From the NCBI GenBank assembly GCA_031769625.1, contig JAUIMM010000040.1:9668001-9732000 (forward strand): a stretch of DNA of 64,000 nucleotides, read 5' to 3'. The stretch comes from Taudactylus pleione (Eukaryota; Chordata; Amphibia; Anura; Myobatrachidae). This document shows, one piece after another, positions 10,781-20,861 of this stretch (positions within the stretch are counted from its first letter, which is position 1; each line of letters opens with the position of its first letter). A program made the translations under genes and the position numbers. Under the pieces are notes generated by a model. That model searched no databases and was not told the origin of the DNA. It worked only from the letters and a program-made list of their open reading frames with translations.

Positions 10781-11378
10781 GGGCCTCATTCAGAGCCGCT
10801 CGTAAGCGGCCGCTCGTTCGCTCCGAGCGATGTTCGCACATCTGCGCATGCGTATGGGTCGTAATGCGCATGCGCCAACCAGTCATTGCGGTCGGAAATC
10901 GAGCGCTCGCAAAATAGCGAGTGCCTGCTAATTTGAGTGACAGGATGAGGCGTTTGTGGGTGGTAACAGGGGAAGGTGCTTGAAAACGGGGAGTGGAGAT
11001 CCGAACGCAGGCGTGCCAAACGGTCAAAACGGGCGTTTTAAGGGTGTGCATAATTAACAAAGCAGCGTCATCGACCACGTCACTTGGTTGTTTCTTAGCC
11101 TGAACTGTTCGCATGATTGCGGTAGGAAAATCCAACCACAAGCACTGCGAGCAGTTCAGACGCCTTTCGATGTACTCGATTAATCTAATAAATAGCAGAG
11201 ATGACGTAGGATGCGAGCGGCCAGGGGGCGTCTTTACAAAATAGCGAGCGCATATTTCGTTCACTCGCTCAGACATAGAGGCATCAACAGACCGCAAAAA
11301 GCGAGCGCTCAAATTAAATAGCCGGCCCCTTTTTCTGAACGACCGAGCGCAAATAGAGCCCGGCTCTGAATCAGGCCC
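10781..11378. mobile_element. Harbinger-type MITE, 600-bp family, copy 2
   Basis: The ends are GGGCCTCATTCAGAGCCG and, inverted, GGGCCTGATTCAGAGCCGG, flanked by ACT on both sides (10778-10780, 11379-11381). Same family and orientation as 9516-10114. Subterminal sequence rich in gagcg/cgctc resembles the ends of the Harbinger element at 40002-47327. The flanking ACT matches copy A of the hairpin-chain MITE. Confidence 0.75.
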
Positions 11379-11381
11379 ACT

Positions 11382-12817
11382 GTTCCCTGTTGTTCTGTTT
11401 TATTCACTGCTGCTGATAACAATACACAGTTAACCCTGTGTAGAATATATTGGCTTGTGGTTAATCTATATTACTAAAAAATATAAACTTAGCGTAATTC
11501 TTAATTCATAGCTCCCTTATAGTCCGTTAAATATGCATGTAATTTTGATATTAAATTGAAGCACTGTATTTGCTGTGTCATCTGGTATATTATTCAAGTG
11601 TGTTACAGGGCGGTGGCATTCTGTTTCTGTTATCTGTGATTTATACAGAATATTTGTCGCCACAATATTAATCATATATATCCCGCATTAATCATACTGC
11701 AGTTGAGATGAAGCTGTGCCTGTATCTCTTATTTCTGTCTGTTGTACTATTCGTTGTGCAGTTCAATTGGTAATTCTCTGCTAGTATATTAATACAGACA
11801 TGTAGCGGACCTTTATTGATTAAATAGGCGCAACAAGATGCTTTTATCATACAGTGTGCAGTTTCTACACCTAATTTTGTCACCGTAGTGTTAATTATGT
11901 GTACTCAACGTTAATCATATATAGTTGGAATAAGGCTGAGCCTGTGTCTCTAGTATCTGTCTGTGAAACCGATCGTTGTGCAGGCTGATTCCTAACTCTC
12001 TATTATTGCATAATTACAGATATATAACAGATCTATATTAGCACAACTCGGTTTTGGACTGTAGACAGTGTCGGACTGGGGCATGAAGGGTCCACGGGGA
12101 ATGCAGTGGAAGGGGCCCATGCTTAAGGGATGTGGTTATCCAGAGGGGGTGTTGCCAGTCACCCAAAATGCTTGGCTAATCAATAAGTCTGGTGTAGATT
12201 CTATAGAAGGGAACCAATCACCCATAGTGGTATGGCTCCATCAGATAACTGACCATCTAATAGAGTAACAATGTATAATTTGAGGTCTGGAACCTGACAC
12301 CTTGAAGAGGGAGTGGGCCCTTAGGCAGTGGGGCCCACCGGGGATTTCCCCTGTACCCCTGTGGGCCAGTCCAACCCTGACTGTAGATATCAGCAATTAA
12401 TTAGTATAAATCAGTGCTTTAGGCACTTGTATCATGCAATGTTAATTGGACATATATTTTCCTGAATCACTGGTGGTCTCAGGAATTTTTATAAACGGTG
12501 TTTATTGCCGAGGCTTTATTGCAGCTTACTCCCTGAGTTTATATCAGTGCAGTGTTTCAACGTATGATGGATCTATTTTATGACATTTAATTAGAGCATC
12601 TCAGAGTGGACATATACGTCCTTCTGACCCAGCGGTCTCAGGTACCAATGTGCATTTCGCCAGATGTCCGGCTTACTCAGGGCAAGCTGAGCTCTTAGCC
12701 TCATTCAGTTTAAGTAGCTGTTCCTAGACAACCGTTGTTAAGGGGCATGTTTGCCCTGTCTTCAATAATCCTAGCAAAAGTATGTAACATTTTGGCTTAA
12801 GTTTGAGGTATAGTCAT
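11382..12817. repeat. Degenerate tandem duplications, no gene
   Basis: Two diverged units lie near 11700-11890 and 11930-12065 (shared words atctgtctgt, cgttgtgcag, cagatatata/cagacatgta). Another diverged pair lies near 12440-12540 and 12600-12700 (ggacatata, ggtctcagg, cttactc). This may be an old satellite or LTR remnant. The hAT MITE 12066-12379 is inserted within it. Confidence 0.35.
12066..12379. mobile_element. Short hAT MITE (CAGTGTCGGACTGG ends)
   Basis: The left end CAGTGTCGGACTGGGGC and inverted right end CAGGGTTGGACTGGCC are terminal inverted repeats. A perfect 8-bp duplication ACTGTAGA flanks it (12058-12065, 12380-12387). At 314 bp it has no coding capacity. Confidence 0.88.
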
Positions 12818-12836
12818 GTTATTATTAGGGGTGAGC

Positions 12837-12863
12837 GGGTTCGGATTTCTGAAATCCGAACCC
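12837..12863. promoter_or_regulatory. Subterminal 13-bp palindrome of the hAT element
   Basis: A 13-bp arm starting GGGTTCGG is perfectly inverted around a single T. The same palindrome is present in the second copy (about 58464-58490). The GGGTTCGG arm also occurs at the ends of the MITE at 29760-29921, so it is a candidate transposase-binding site. Confidence 0.6.
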
Positions 12864-12985
12864 CCCCGAGCCCCCCCGATCCGAGTCCGATCCGAGTCAG
12901 GCTCGACTTTTCCCGCCTGACTCGGATCTGACATCGAGGCAAAACGTCATCATCCCGCCTTCCGAGTCTCGCGGGTTTTGGATCC

Positions 12986-12993
12986 TATATAAG
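12986..12993 (+). promoter_or_regulatory. TATA-box candidate for the hAT transcript
   Basis: TATATAAG sits in GC-rich sequence about 3.4 kb before the transposase ATG, and the same box is kept in the second copy at 58613-58620. A start site some 25-35 bases downstream (about 13015) would place the 160-bp array in the 5' leader or in an intron. Confidence 0.5.
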
Positions 12994-13340
12994 GTACCCG
13001 CGTCGGCGCCATTTTCTCACTCGGCTGTGGACAGTGAAGAGGGAGGGTGGGAGTTAGTGCTGTGTAGTGTAGTGTAGTGTAGTGCTGCTGTTGTCCACTA
13101 CTTCAAAGTCCATAGGGGCTGGCTGTGTTGTGCTGTGCTGCTGTTGTTAATAGGGGCTGTGTCCACTACTTCAAAGTCCATAGGGGCTGGCTGGACTGTG
13201 TTGTGCAGTCAGTTCTCCATAGGGGCTGTGTCCACTCCAAAGTCCTGTGCAGTGTCCCAGTCCTAAAGGGGTGCTGTAGTGTTGTCCAGGGGGTGCTCTG
13301 TCCATCAGGGGTGCTCCCCCCAAGTGCTAAAAAAATAATA

Positions 13341-16300
13341 TATTTTCTGTGTTTGTGAATTGTGTGCGCAGTAGCCGCACGTGCATCAACAAAGTAGTGC
13401 CAAGCGTGCGCCTGTGTCATAAGTAAAGGGCCGGCTGGCTTGACCGTTAAAGGGTGCTGTAACCCCCGAAAGTACACTCCAGTCCAAACCAAAAAAAAAT
13501 TATTTTCTGTGTTTGTGAATTGTGTGCGCAGTAGCCGCACGTGCATCAACAAAGTAGTGCCAAGCGTGCGCCTGTGTCATAAGTAAAGGGCCGGCTGGCT
13601 TGATCGTTAAGGGTGCTGTAACCCCCGAAAGTACACTCCAGTCCAAACCAAAAAAAAAATTATTTTCTGTGTTTGTGAATTGTGTGCGCAGTAGCCGCAC
13701 GTGCATCAACAAAGTAGTGCCAAACGTGCGCCTGTGTCATAAGTAAAGGGCCGGCTGGCTTGACCGTTAAGGGTGCTGTAACCCCCGAAAGTACACTCCA
13801 GTCCAAACCAAAAAAAAAATTATTTTCTGTGTTTGTGAATTGTGTGCGCAGTAGCCGCACGTGCATCAACAAAGTAGTGCCAAACGTGCGCCTGTGTCAT
13901 AAGTAAAGGGCCGGCTGGCTTGACCGTTAAGGGTGCTGTAACCCCCGAAAGTACACTCCAGTCCAAACCCCCAAAAAAATTATTTTCTGTGTTTGTGAAT
14001 TGTGTGCGCAGTAGCCGCACGTGCATCAACAAAGTAGTGCCAAGCGTGCGCCTGTGTCATAAGTAAAGGGCCGGCTGGCTTGACCGTTAAGGGTGCTGTA
14101 ACCCCCGAAAGTACACTCCAGTCCAAACCAAAAAAAAAAATTATTTTCTGTGTTTGTGAATTGTGTGCGCAGTAGCCGCACGTGCATCAACAAAGTAGTG
14201 CCAAGCGTGCGCCTGTGTCATAAGTAAAGGGCCGGCTGGCTTGACCGTTAAGGGTGCTGTAACCCCCGAAAGTACACTCCAGTCCAAACCTAAAAAAAAA
14301 TTATTTTCTGTGTTTGTGAATTGTGTGCGCAGTAGCCGCATGTGCATCAACAAAGTAGTGCCAAGCGTGCGCCTGTGTCATAAGTAAAGGGCCAGCTGGC
14401 TTGACCGTTAAAGGGTGCTGTAACCCCCGAAAGTACACTCCAGTCCAAACCAAAAAAAAATTATTTTCTGTGTTTGTGAATTGTGTGCGCAGTAGCCGCA
14501 CGTGCATCAACAAAGTAGTGCCAAGCGTGCGCCTGTGTCATAAGTAAAGGGCCGGCTGGCTTGACCGTTAAGGGTGCTGTAACCCCTGAAAGTACACTCC
14601 AGTCCAAACCTAAAAAAAAATTATTTTCTGTGTTTGTGAATTGTGTGCGCAGTAGCCGCACGTGCATCAACAAAGTAGTGCCAAGCGTGCGCCTGTGTCA
14701 TAAGTAAAGGGCCGGCTGGCTTGACCGTTAAAGGGTGCTGTAACCCCCGAAAGTACACTCCAGTCCAAACCAAAAAAAAATTATTTTCTGTGTTTGTGAA
14801 TTGTGTGCGCAGTAGCCGCACGTGCATCAACAAAGTAGTGCCAAGCGTGCGCCTGTGTCATAAGTAAAGGGCCGGCTGGCTTGACCGTTAAAGGGTGCTG
14901 TAACCCCCGAAAGTACACTCCAGTCCAAACCAAAAAAAAATTATTTTCTGTGTTTGTGAATTGTGTGCGCAGTAGCCGCACGTGCATCAACAAAGTAGTG
15001 CCAAGCGTGCGCCTGTGTCATAAGTAAAGGGCCGGCTGGCTTGACCGTTAAAGGGTGCTGTAACCCCCGAAAGTACACTCCAGTCCAAACCAAAAAAAAA
15101 ATTATTTTCTGTGTTTGTGAATTGTGTGCGCAGTAGCCGCACGTGCATCAACAAAGTAGTGCCAAGCGTGCGCCTGTGTCATAAGTAAAGGGCCGGCTGG
15201 CTTGACCGTTAAGGGTGCTGTAACCCCCGAAAGTACACTCCAGTCCAAACCTAAAAAAAAATTATTTTCTGTGTTTGTGAATTGTGTGCGCAGTAGCCGC
15301 ACGTGCATCAACAAAGTAGTGCCAAGCGTGCGCCTGTGTCATAAGTAAAGGGCCGGCTGGCTTGACCGTTAAAGGGTGCTGTAACCCCCGAAAGTACACT
15401 CCAGTCCAAACCAAAAAAAAATTATTTTCTGTGTTTGTGAATTGTGTGCGCAGTAGCCGCACGTGCATCAACAAAGTAGTGCCAAGCGTGCGCCTGTGTC
15501 ATAAGTAAAGGGCCGGCTGGCTTGACCGTTAAAGGGTGCTGTAACCCCCGAAAGTACACTCCAGTCCAAACCAAAAAAAAATTATTTTCTGTGTTTGTGA
15601 ATTGTGTGCGCAGTAGCCGCACGTGCATCAACAAAGTAGTGCCAAGCGTGCGCCTGTGTCATAAGTAAAGGGCCGGCTGGCTTGACCGTTAAAGGGTGCT
15701 GTAACCCCCGAAAGTACACTCCAGTCCAAACCAAAAAAAAATTATTTTCTGTGTTTGTGAATTGTGTGCGCAGTAGCCGCACGTGCATCAACAAAGTAGT
15801 GCCAAGCGTGCGCCTGTGTCATAAGTAAAGGGCCGGCTGGCTTGACCGTTAAAGGGTGCTGTAACCCCCGAAAGTACACTCCAGTCCAAACCAAAAAAAA
15901 AATTATTTTCTGTGTTTGTGAATTGTGTGCGCAGTAGCCGCACGTGCATCAACAAAGTAGTGCCAAGCGTGCGCCTGTGTCATAAGTAAAGGGCCGGCTG
16001 GCTTGACCGTTAAAGGGTGCTGTAACCCCCAAAGTACACTCCAGTCCAAACCAAAAAAAAAATAATTTTCTGTGTTTGTGAATTGTGTGCGCAGTAGCCG
16101 CACGTGCATCAACAAAGTAGTGCCAAGCGTGCGCCTGTGTCATAAGTAAAGGGCCGGCTGGCTTGACCGTTAAGGGTGCTGTAACCCCCGAAAGTACACT
16201 CCAGTCCAAACCAAAAAAAAAATTATTTTCTGTGTTTGTGAATTGTGTGCGCAGTAGCCGCACGTGCATCAACAAAGTAGTGCCAAGCGTGCGCCTGTGT

Positions 16301-16391
16301 CATAAGTAAAGGGCCGGCTGGCTTGACCGTTAAGGGTGCTGTAACCCCCGAAAGTACACTCCAGTCCAAACCAAAAAAAAAATTATTTTCT
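13341..16391. repeat. 160-bp tandem array, 19 units, within the hAT element
   Basis: The word tattttctgtgtttgtgaat starts units at 13341, 13501, 13661, 13821, 13981, 14142 and so on to 16384, a period of 160 with three 161-bp steps. Units differ at only a few sites and in the length of an A-run. Almost every unit carries the palindrome CACGTG. A 70-residue minus-strand frame recurs in nearly every unit and is a repeat by-product. The sister copy has 13 full units. Confidence 0.95.
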
Positions 16392-16431
16392 GTGTTTAGC
16401 CGCACGTATATATCAAATCGATATAACATAA

Positions 16432-19400
16432 ATGGAGGACCAAACTTTCTCCGATAAAAATAAAATAGAGAAAGATCAAGAACCACTTCCTCCTAGTGCT
16501 GAAGCTGCTGCCACTAGTCATGACATAGACGATAACATGCCATCAACGTCGTCTGCCAACGCCGATGCCCAATGTCATAGTAGAGGGCACATACAATCCC
16601 AAATGGCAAAGTTCAGGAAAATGACCTTGAAAAAGACATTTAAATCAGCTGAAGAGAAACGTAAACTTGCCAATATGCCATTTACGACACGGAGTGGCAA
16701 GGAACGGTTAAGGTCGATCCCTAGTATGTTCATGACTAGTGGTTCAGCTTCACATGACGATGGAAGCCCTCCTCCCACTAAAAAAATCAAAAGAGTTAAG
16801 CTGGCAAAAGCACAGCGAAGAACTGTGCTTTCTAAGAAGATATCACAAATCCCCAAGGAGAGTCCAAGTGTGGTGGTGGTTGCGATGCCTGACCTTCCCA
16901 GCACTGGACGGGAAGAGGTGGCTCTTTCCACCATTTGCACGCCCCCTGCAAGTGCTGAAAGGAGCACCCACAGTCCACTTGCTGATATGCAAATTGAAGA
17001 TGTCACTGTTGAAGTACAACAGGATGAGGATACTGGTGTAGCTGGCGCTGAGGAGGAAGTTGGCGAGGAGGATTCTGATGGTGATGTGGTTTGTTTAAAT
17101 CAGGCTCCGGGGGAGACAGTTGTTGTCCGTGGGATGAAAAAGCCCATCACGGTCATGCCTGGGCAGAAGACCAAACATTCCACCTCTTTGGTCTGGCAAT
17201 ATTTCTATCCAAATCCGGACAACAACTGTCTTGCCATATGTACCATATGTAAAGGTGAAATAAGTAGGGGTAGGGACGTCAACCACCTAGGAACATCCTC
17301 CCTTATACGGCACCTGCAGCGCGTTCATAAAAAGTTACTGTCAAGTTCAGAAACTTTGGCTAAGACCGTAAGCAGTCCAGGGACACCTAAATCCCGTTGT
17401 CCTGTTGTATCCAAGCGCCTGCAAACCACACCGTCAACTCCCTCCTCGTCAATTTCCTCCTTAGTCAGGATCGGAAGTAGTCCTGCAGGCCATGTCACTG
17501 GCATGACTGACTCTCCTATCCGGGATTCCTCTGGAGGATCCTGCATTGCTACGCCTACTGCTGCCGCTGCTGCTGTTGCTGCTGCTGGGAGTCGTTCATC
17601 ATCCCAGAGAGGAAGTAGGAACACCACTACTTTTACTAAACAATTGACCCTCCAACAGTCCTTAGCGAGGAGGATGAAGTACGACAGCAGTCATCCTGAA
17701 GCAAAACGTATAACTGAGGCCTTGACTGCTATGTTGGTGTTAGACGTGCGTCCGGTATCCGCCATTAGTGCAGTGGGATTTAGACAATTGATGGAGGTAG
17801 TGTGTCCCCGGTTCCAAATCCCGTCTAGATTCCACTTCACTAGGCAGGCGATACCGAGACTGTACAGAAACGTCAGAAAAAGTGTCCTCAGTGTCCTGAA
17901 AAATGCCGTTGTACACAATGTCCACTTAACCACGGACATGTGGACAAGTGGAACAGGGCAGACTAAGGACTATATGACTGTGACAGCCCACTGGGTAGAT
18001 GTATCACCTTACGCAGCAACAGCAGCAGCGTCACCAGTAGCAGCATCTCAGAAATGCCAGCTCGTTACAAGGCAGGCTACGCTGTGTATCACCGGTTTCA
18101 GTAAGAGGCACACCGCCGACAACCTCTTAGAGAAACTGAGGGAAATCATCGCCCAGTGGCTTACCCCACTTAGACTCTCCTGGGGATTTGTGATATCTGA
18201 CAACGCCACCAATATTGTGCGGGCATTACATCTGGGCAAATTCCAGCACGTCCCATGTTTTGCTCACACAATAAACTTGGTGGTGCAGAATTTTCTGAAA
18301 AGCGACAGGGGCGTGCAGGAGACGCTTTGGGTGGCCCGAAAAATTTCTGGCCACTTTCGCCATTCAGCGACTGCGTGCCGAAGACTGGAGCGCCAGCAAA
18401 CACTCTTGAACCTGCCCCGCCATCACCTGAAGCAAGAGGTTGTGACGCGGTGGAACTCAACCCTCTATATGCTTCAGAGGATGGAGGAGCAGCAAAAGGC
18501 CATACAAGCCTATACATCCACCTATGACATAGGCAAAGGAGGGGGTATGCACCTGACTCAAGTGCAGTGGAGAATGATTTCCGTGTTGTGCAAGGTTCTC
18601 CAGCCCTTCGAACTTGCCACACGTGAAGTCAGTTCAGACACTGCCAGCTTGAGTCAGGTCATTCCCCTCATCAGGCTTTTGCAGAAGCAGCTGGAGAAAG
18701 TGAAGGAGGAGCTAAGACGGAGCGATTCCGCTCGGCATGTGGGACTTGTGGATGAAGCCCTTCATTCGCTTTGCCAGGATTCCAGGGTGGTCAATCTGTT
18801 GAAATCAGACCACTACGTTTTGGCCACCGTGCTCGATCCTAGGTTTAAAGCCTATGTGGTGTCTCTCTTTCCGGCTGACACAAGCCTGCAGAGGTGCAAA
18901 GACCTGCTGGTGAACACACTGTCAGCTGAAGCGGAACGTGACACGTCAACGGCTCCTTCTTCATTTTCTCCTGCAACTGGGGCTGCCAGGAAAAAACTTA
19001 GGTATCCTAAGCAACCCGCTGGCGGTGATGCAGGGCAGGCAGGACCAAGTTTGGACATCTGGTCCGGACTGAAGGACCTGGCAACAATTTCTGACATGTC
19101 TACTGTCACTGCATATGATACTGTCACCATTGACAGAATGGTGGAGGATTACATCGGTGACAGCATCCAAGTAGGCATGGCAGACAGTCCATACCTGTAC
19201 TGGCAGGAAAAAGAGGCAATTTGGAGGCCCCTGTACAAACTGGCTCTATTTTACCTGAGTTGCCCCCCCTCCAGTGTGTACTCCGAAAGAGTGTTTAGTG
19301 CAGCCGGGAACCTTGTCAGCGAAAGGTGTAGGAGGTTGCTTCCACAGAATGTGGAGAAGATGATGTTCATCAAAATGAATTATCAGCTCTTCCAGGGAGA

Positions 19401-19545
19401 CCAGCCTCCAGAAGGTACAGAGGGACCTGTGGTGGTGGATTCAAGTGGGGACGAGTTAATACTTTGTGAGGATGAGGATGTACACACTGAAGAGGGTGAG
19501 GAATCGGTGGATGAGGAGGATGAGGATGACATCTTGCCTCCATAG
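16432..19545 (+). CDS. hAT-superfamily transposase with N-terminal BED zinc finger (ZBED-like)
   Basis: The transposase would cut and rejoin the ends of this element. From the ATG at 16432 an uninterrupted 1037-residue frame runs to a TAG. An acidic/serine-rich N-terminus precedes a BED-type finger, C270-x2-C273 with H294-x4-H299. An alanine run lies near residues 375-385. The RNase-H-like core shows D502 in LTTDMWTS, D590 in VISDNATN, C609-x2-H612 in PCFAHTINL and TRWNS at 672-676. The hAT C-terminal dimerisation signature (about 925-985) contains SSVYSERVFSAAG with E952. In the hAT family these Asp, Asp and Glu positions are the catalytic triad; the assignment here is by motif. The C-terminus is very acidic. 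A host-domesticated ZBED gene is the alternative, but the flanking ends and TSD argue for a transposon gene. Confidence 0.95.
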   Translation: MEDQTFSDKNKIEKDQEPLPPSAEAAATSHDIDDNMPSTSSANADAQCHSRGHIQSQMAKFRKMTLKKTFKSAEEKRKLANMPFTTRSGKERLRSIPSMFMTSGSASHDDGSPPPTKKIKRVKLAKAQRRTVLSKKISQIPKESPSVVVVAMPDLPSTGREEVALSTICTPPASAERSTHSPLADMQIEDVTVEVQQDEDTGVAGAEEEVGEEDSDGDVVCLNQAPGETVVVRGMKKPITVMPGQKTKHSTSLVWQYFYPNPDNNCLAICTICKGEISRGRDVNHLGTSSLIRHLQRVHKKLLSSSETLAKTVSSPGTPKSRCPVVSKRLQTTPSTPSSSISSLVRIGSSPAGHVTGMTDSPIRDSSGGSCIATPTAAAAAVAAAGSRSSSQRGSRNTTTFTKQLTLQQSLARRMKYDSSHPEAKRITEALTAMLVLDVRPVSAISAVGFRQLMEVVCPRFQIPSRFHFTRQAIPRLYRNVRKSVLSVLKNAVVHNVHLTTDMWTSGTGQTKDYMTVTAHWVDVSPYAATAAASPVAASQKCQLVTRQATLCITGFSKRHTADNLLEKLREIIAQWLTPLRLSWGFVISDNATNIVRALHLGKFQHVPCFAHTINLVVQNFLKSDRGVQETLWVARKISGHFRHSATACRRLERQQTLLNLPRHHLKQEVVTRWNSTLYMLQRMEEQQKAIQAYTSTYDIGKGGGMHLTQVQWRMISVLCKVLQPFELATREVSSDTASLSQVIPLIRLLQKQLEKVKEELRRSDSARHVGLVDEALHSLCQDSRVVNLLKSDHYVLATVLDPRFKAYVVSLFPADTSLQRCKDLLVNTLSAEAERDTSTAPSSFSPATGAARKKLRYPKQPAGGDAGQAGPSLDIWSGLKDLATISDMSTVTAYDTVTIDRMVEDYIGDSIQVGMADSPYLYWQEKEAIWRPLYKLALFYLSCPPSSVYSERVFSAAGNLVSERCRRLLPQNVEKMMFIKMNYQLFQGDQPPEGTEGPVVVDSSGDELILCEDEDVHTEEGEESVDEEDEDDILPP

Positions 19546-20188
19546 AGCCAGTTTGTGCAGGGACACATTAATTGCCAGCTTGTTTTGTGGGGGCCCAAAC
19601 GAACCAATCATTTCAGCCACAGTTGTGTGGCAGACCCTGGCGCTGAAATGATTGGTTTGTTAAAGTGTGCATGTCCTGTTTATACAACATAAGGGTGGGT
19701 GGGAGGGCCCAAGGACAATTCCATCTTGCACCTCTTTTTTTTCTTTGCATTATGTACAGTTTGGGGCCTAGTTTTTCAAACTGCCATCCTGTCTGCCACT
19801 GCAGTTTCACGCCTAGATGGGTCACGTGTTTGTGCCGCCCACTCGTGTCGCTTAGCATAGTCATCCAGCTACCTCGGTGCAACCTTTTGGACATAAAAAC
19901 ACTATTGTGAGGTGTGAGGTGTTCAGAATAGACTGGAAATGAGTGGAAATTAAGGTTATTGAGGTTAATAATAGCATAGGAGCAGAAAAACCTACAAATT
20001 CTGTGATTTTAGCTGTTTTTATGCTTTTTTTCAAAAAAATACAGATCCAAAACACAAAACCCAGAACCCAAAACACGGAAGGGTGGTTTTGGCAAAACCA
20101 ATCCAGATCCAAAACACGAAGAAAGATCCAGATCCAAAACCAAAACACAAAACACGAAAAGTGGCCGGTGCACACCCCTAGTTATTAT

Positions 20189-20682
20189 CCTCTTGTGTAT
20201 AGTTATAAAAATGTGGTACATAAACCGCACATTTAGCACCTCTCGCAGTCCTGCATTAGTTGAGCTAGTTAATTGATGAGACAGGTGTTTCAACACAGGT
20301 GGCTGCAATTATCAATTAAGAAGGAAGTCCAGGAGCAGAGCATTTTTATCTGATGGAACGGGTCATGTTGGAGGGTTTGTATTTAGTGTTCCCCCACTCC
20401 ATCTACTTACAACAACTCTCTCTAATGGCGACTAGCACTGTATGTAGTATTGCAGCATGAACTACAGCCCACATCCTCTCCATACACTCTCCTAAATTCA
20501 TGAGGGAGGGACTTAAGCTGGCCACACACTAGCAGTCAGGGCAGACCATCACTCCCACAATTAGTAATATTTTGCCCAGGATTAAACCTGGTTGATTTAT
20601 TGCCCTTTGGAAAGTTTGAAAGTCCATGGAGTGCTGTCCTCCTGTACAAACACAAAACACAACTGCACTCATATTAGTTTTT
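20189..20682. other. Unassigned intergenic DNA
   Basis: No gene or repeat end recognised. Confidence 0.4.
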
Positions 20683-20861
20683 GGGGCATATGTATCAAAG
20701 CTTGATGTGAGATAAAATTGGGAGATATATATCACCAACCAATCAGCTTCTAACTTACATTTTGCAGGCTGTGTTTAAGAAATGATAGTTTGGAGCTGAT
20801 TGGTTGGTGATATATATATTTCCCAATTTTATCTCACATCAAGCTTTGATACAGATGCCCC
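20683..20861. mobile_element. Fold-back MITE (GGGGCATATGTATCAAAGC ends)
   Basis: Arms of about 70 bp (20683-20750 and 20793-20861) are inverse with few mismatches, around a short centre. The arms include the CCAATCAGCT / AGCTGATTGG pair common to several fold-back MITEs here (compare 38125-38200, 47691-47874, 51691-51887). No clear TSD. Confidence 0.7.

Larger units (their letters stand above)
12826..20180 (+). mobile_element. Complete autonomous hAT transposon
   Basis: The element is bounded by TAGGGGTG...CACCCCTA and flanked by a perfect 8-bp duplication GTTATTAT (12818-12825, 20181-20188). The inverted ends agree for about 8 bp, then diverge (TAGGGGTGAGCGGG versus TAGGGGTGTGCACC). Order: subterminal palindrome and GATCCGAGTC-type repeats (12837-12935), a TATA-like promoter, a 19-unit 160-bp array, an intact 1037-codon transposase gene, a 3' region, and a right subterminal zone (20041-20160) with repeated CCAAAACAC words. 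Total 7355 bp. The perfect TSD and uninterrupted gene suggest a young, possibly competent copy; activity itself cannot be seen. Confidence 0.95.

Noticed and set aside
13500..16275. Repeated 70-residue minus-strand ORFs (MLMHVRLLRTQFTNTEN...)
   Set aside because: They recur with the 160-bp unit of the tandem array in both hAT copies, change frame with one-base A-run differences, and have no domain; they are by-products of the repeat.
13341..16391. Array taken as a CRISPR or satellite centromere
   Set aside because: Whole 160-bp units repeat without unique spacers, and the array is bounded by the hAT element; it is element-internal.
18170..18622. 150-codon minus-strand ORF opposite the transposase
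   Set aside because: Antisense shadow of a strongly supported coding region.
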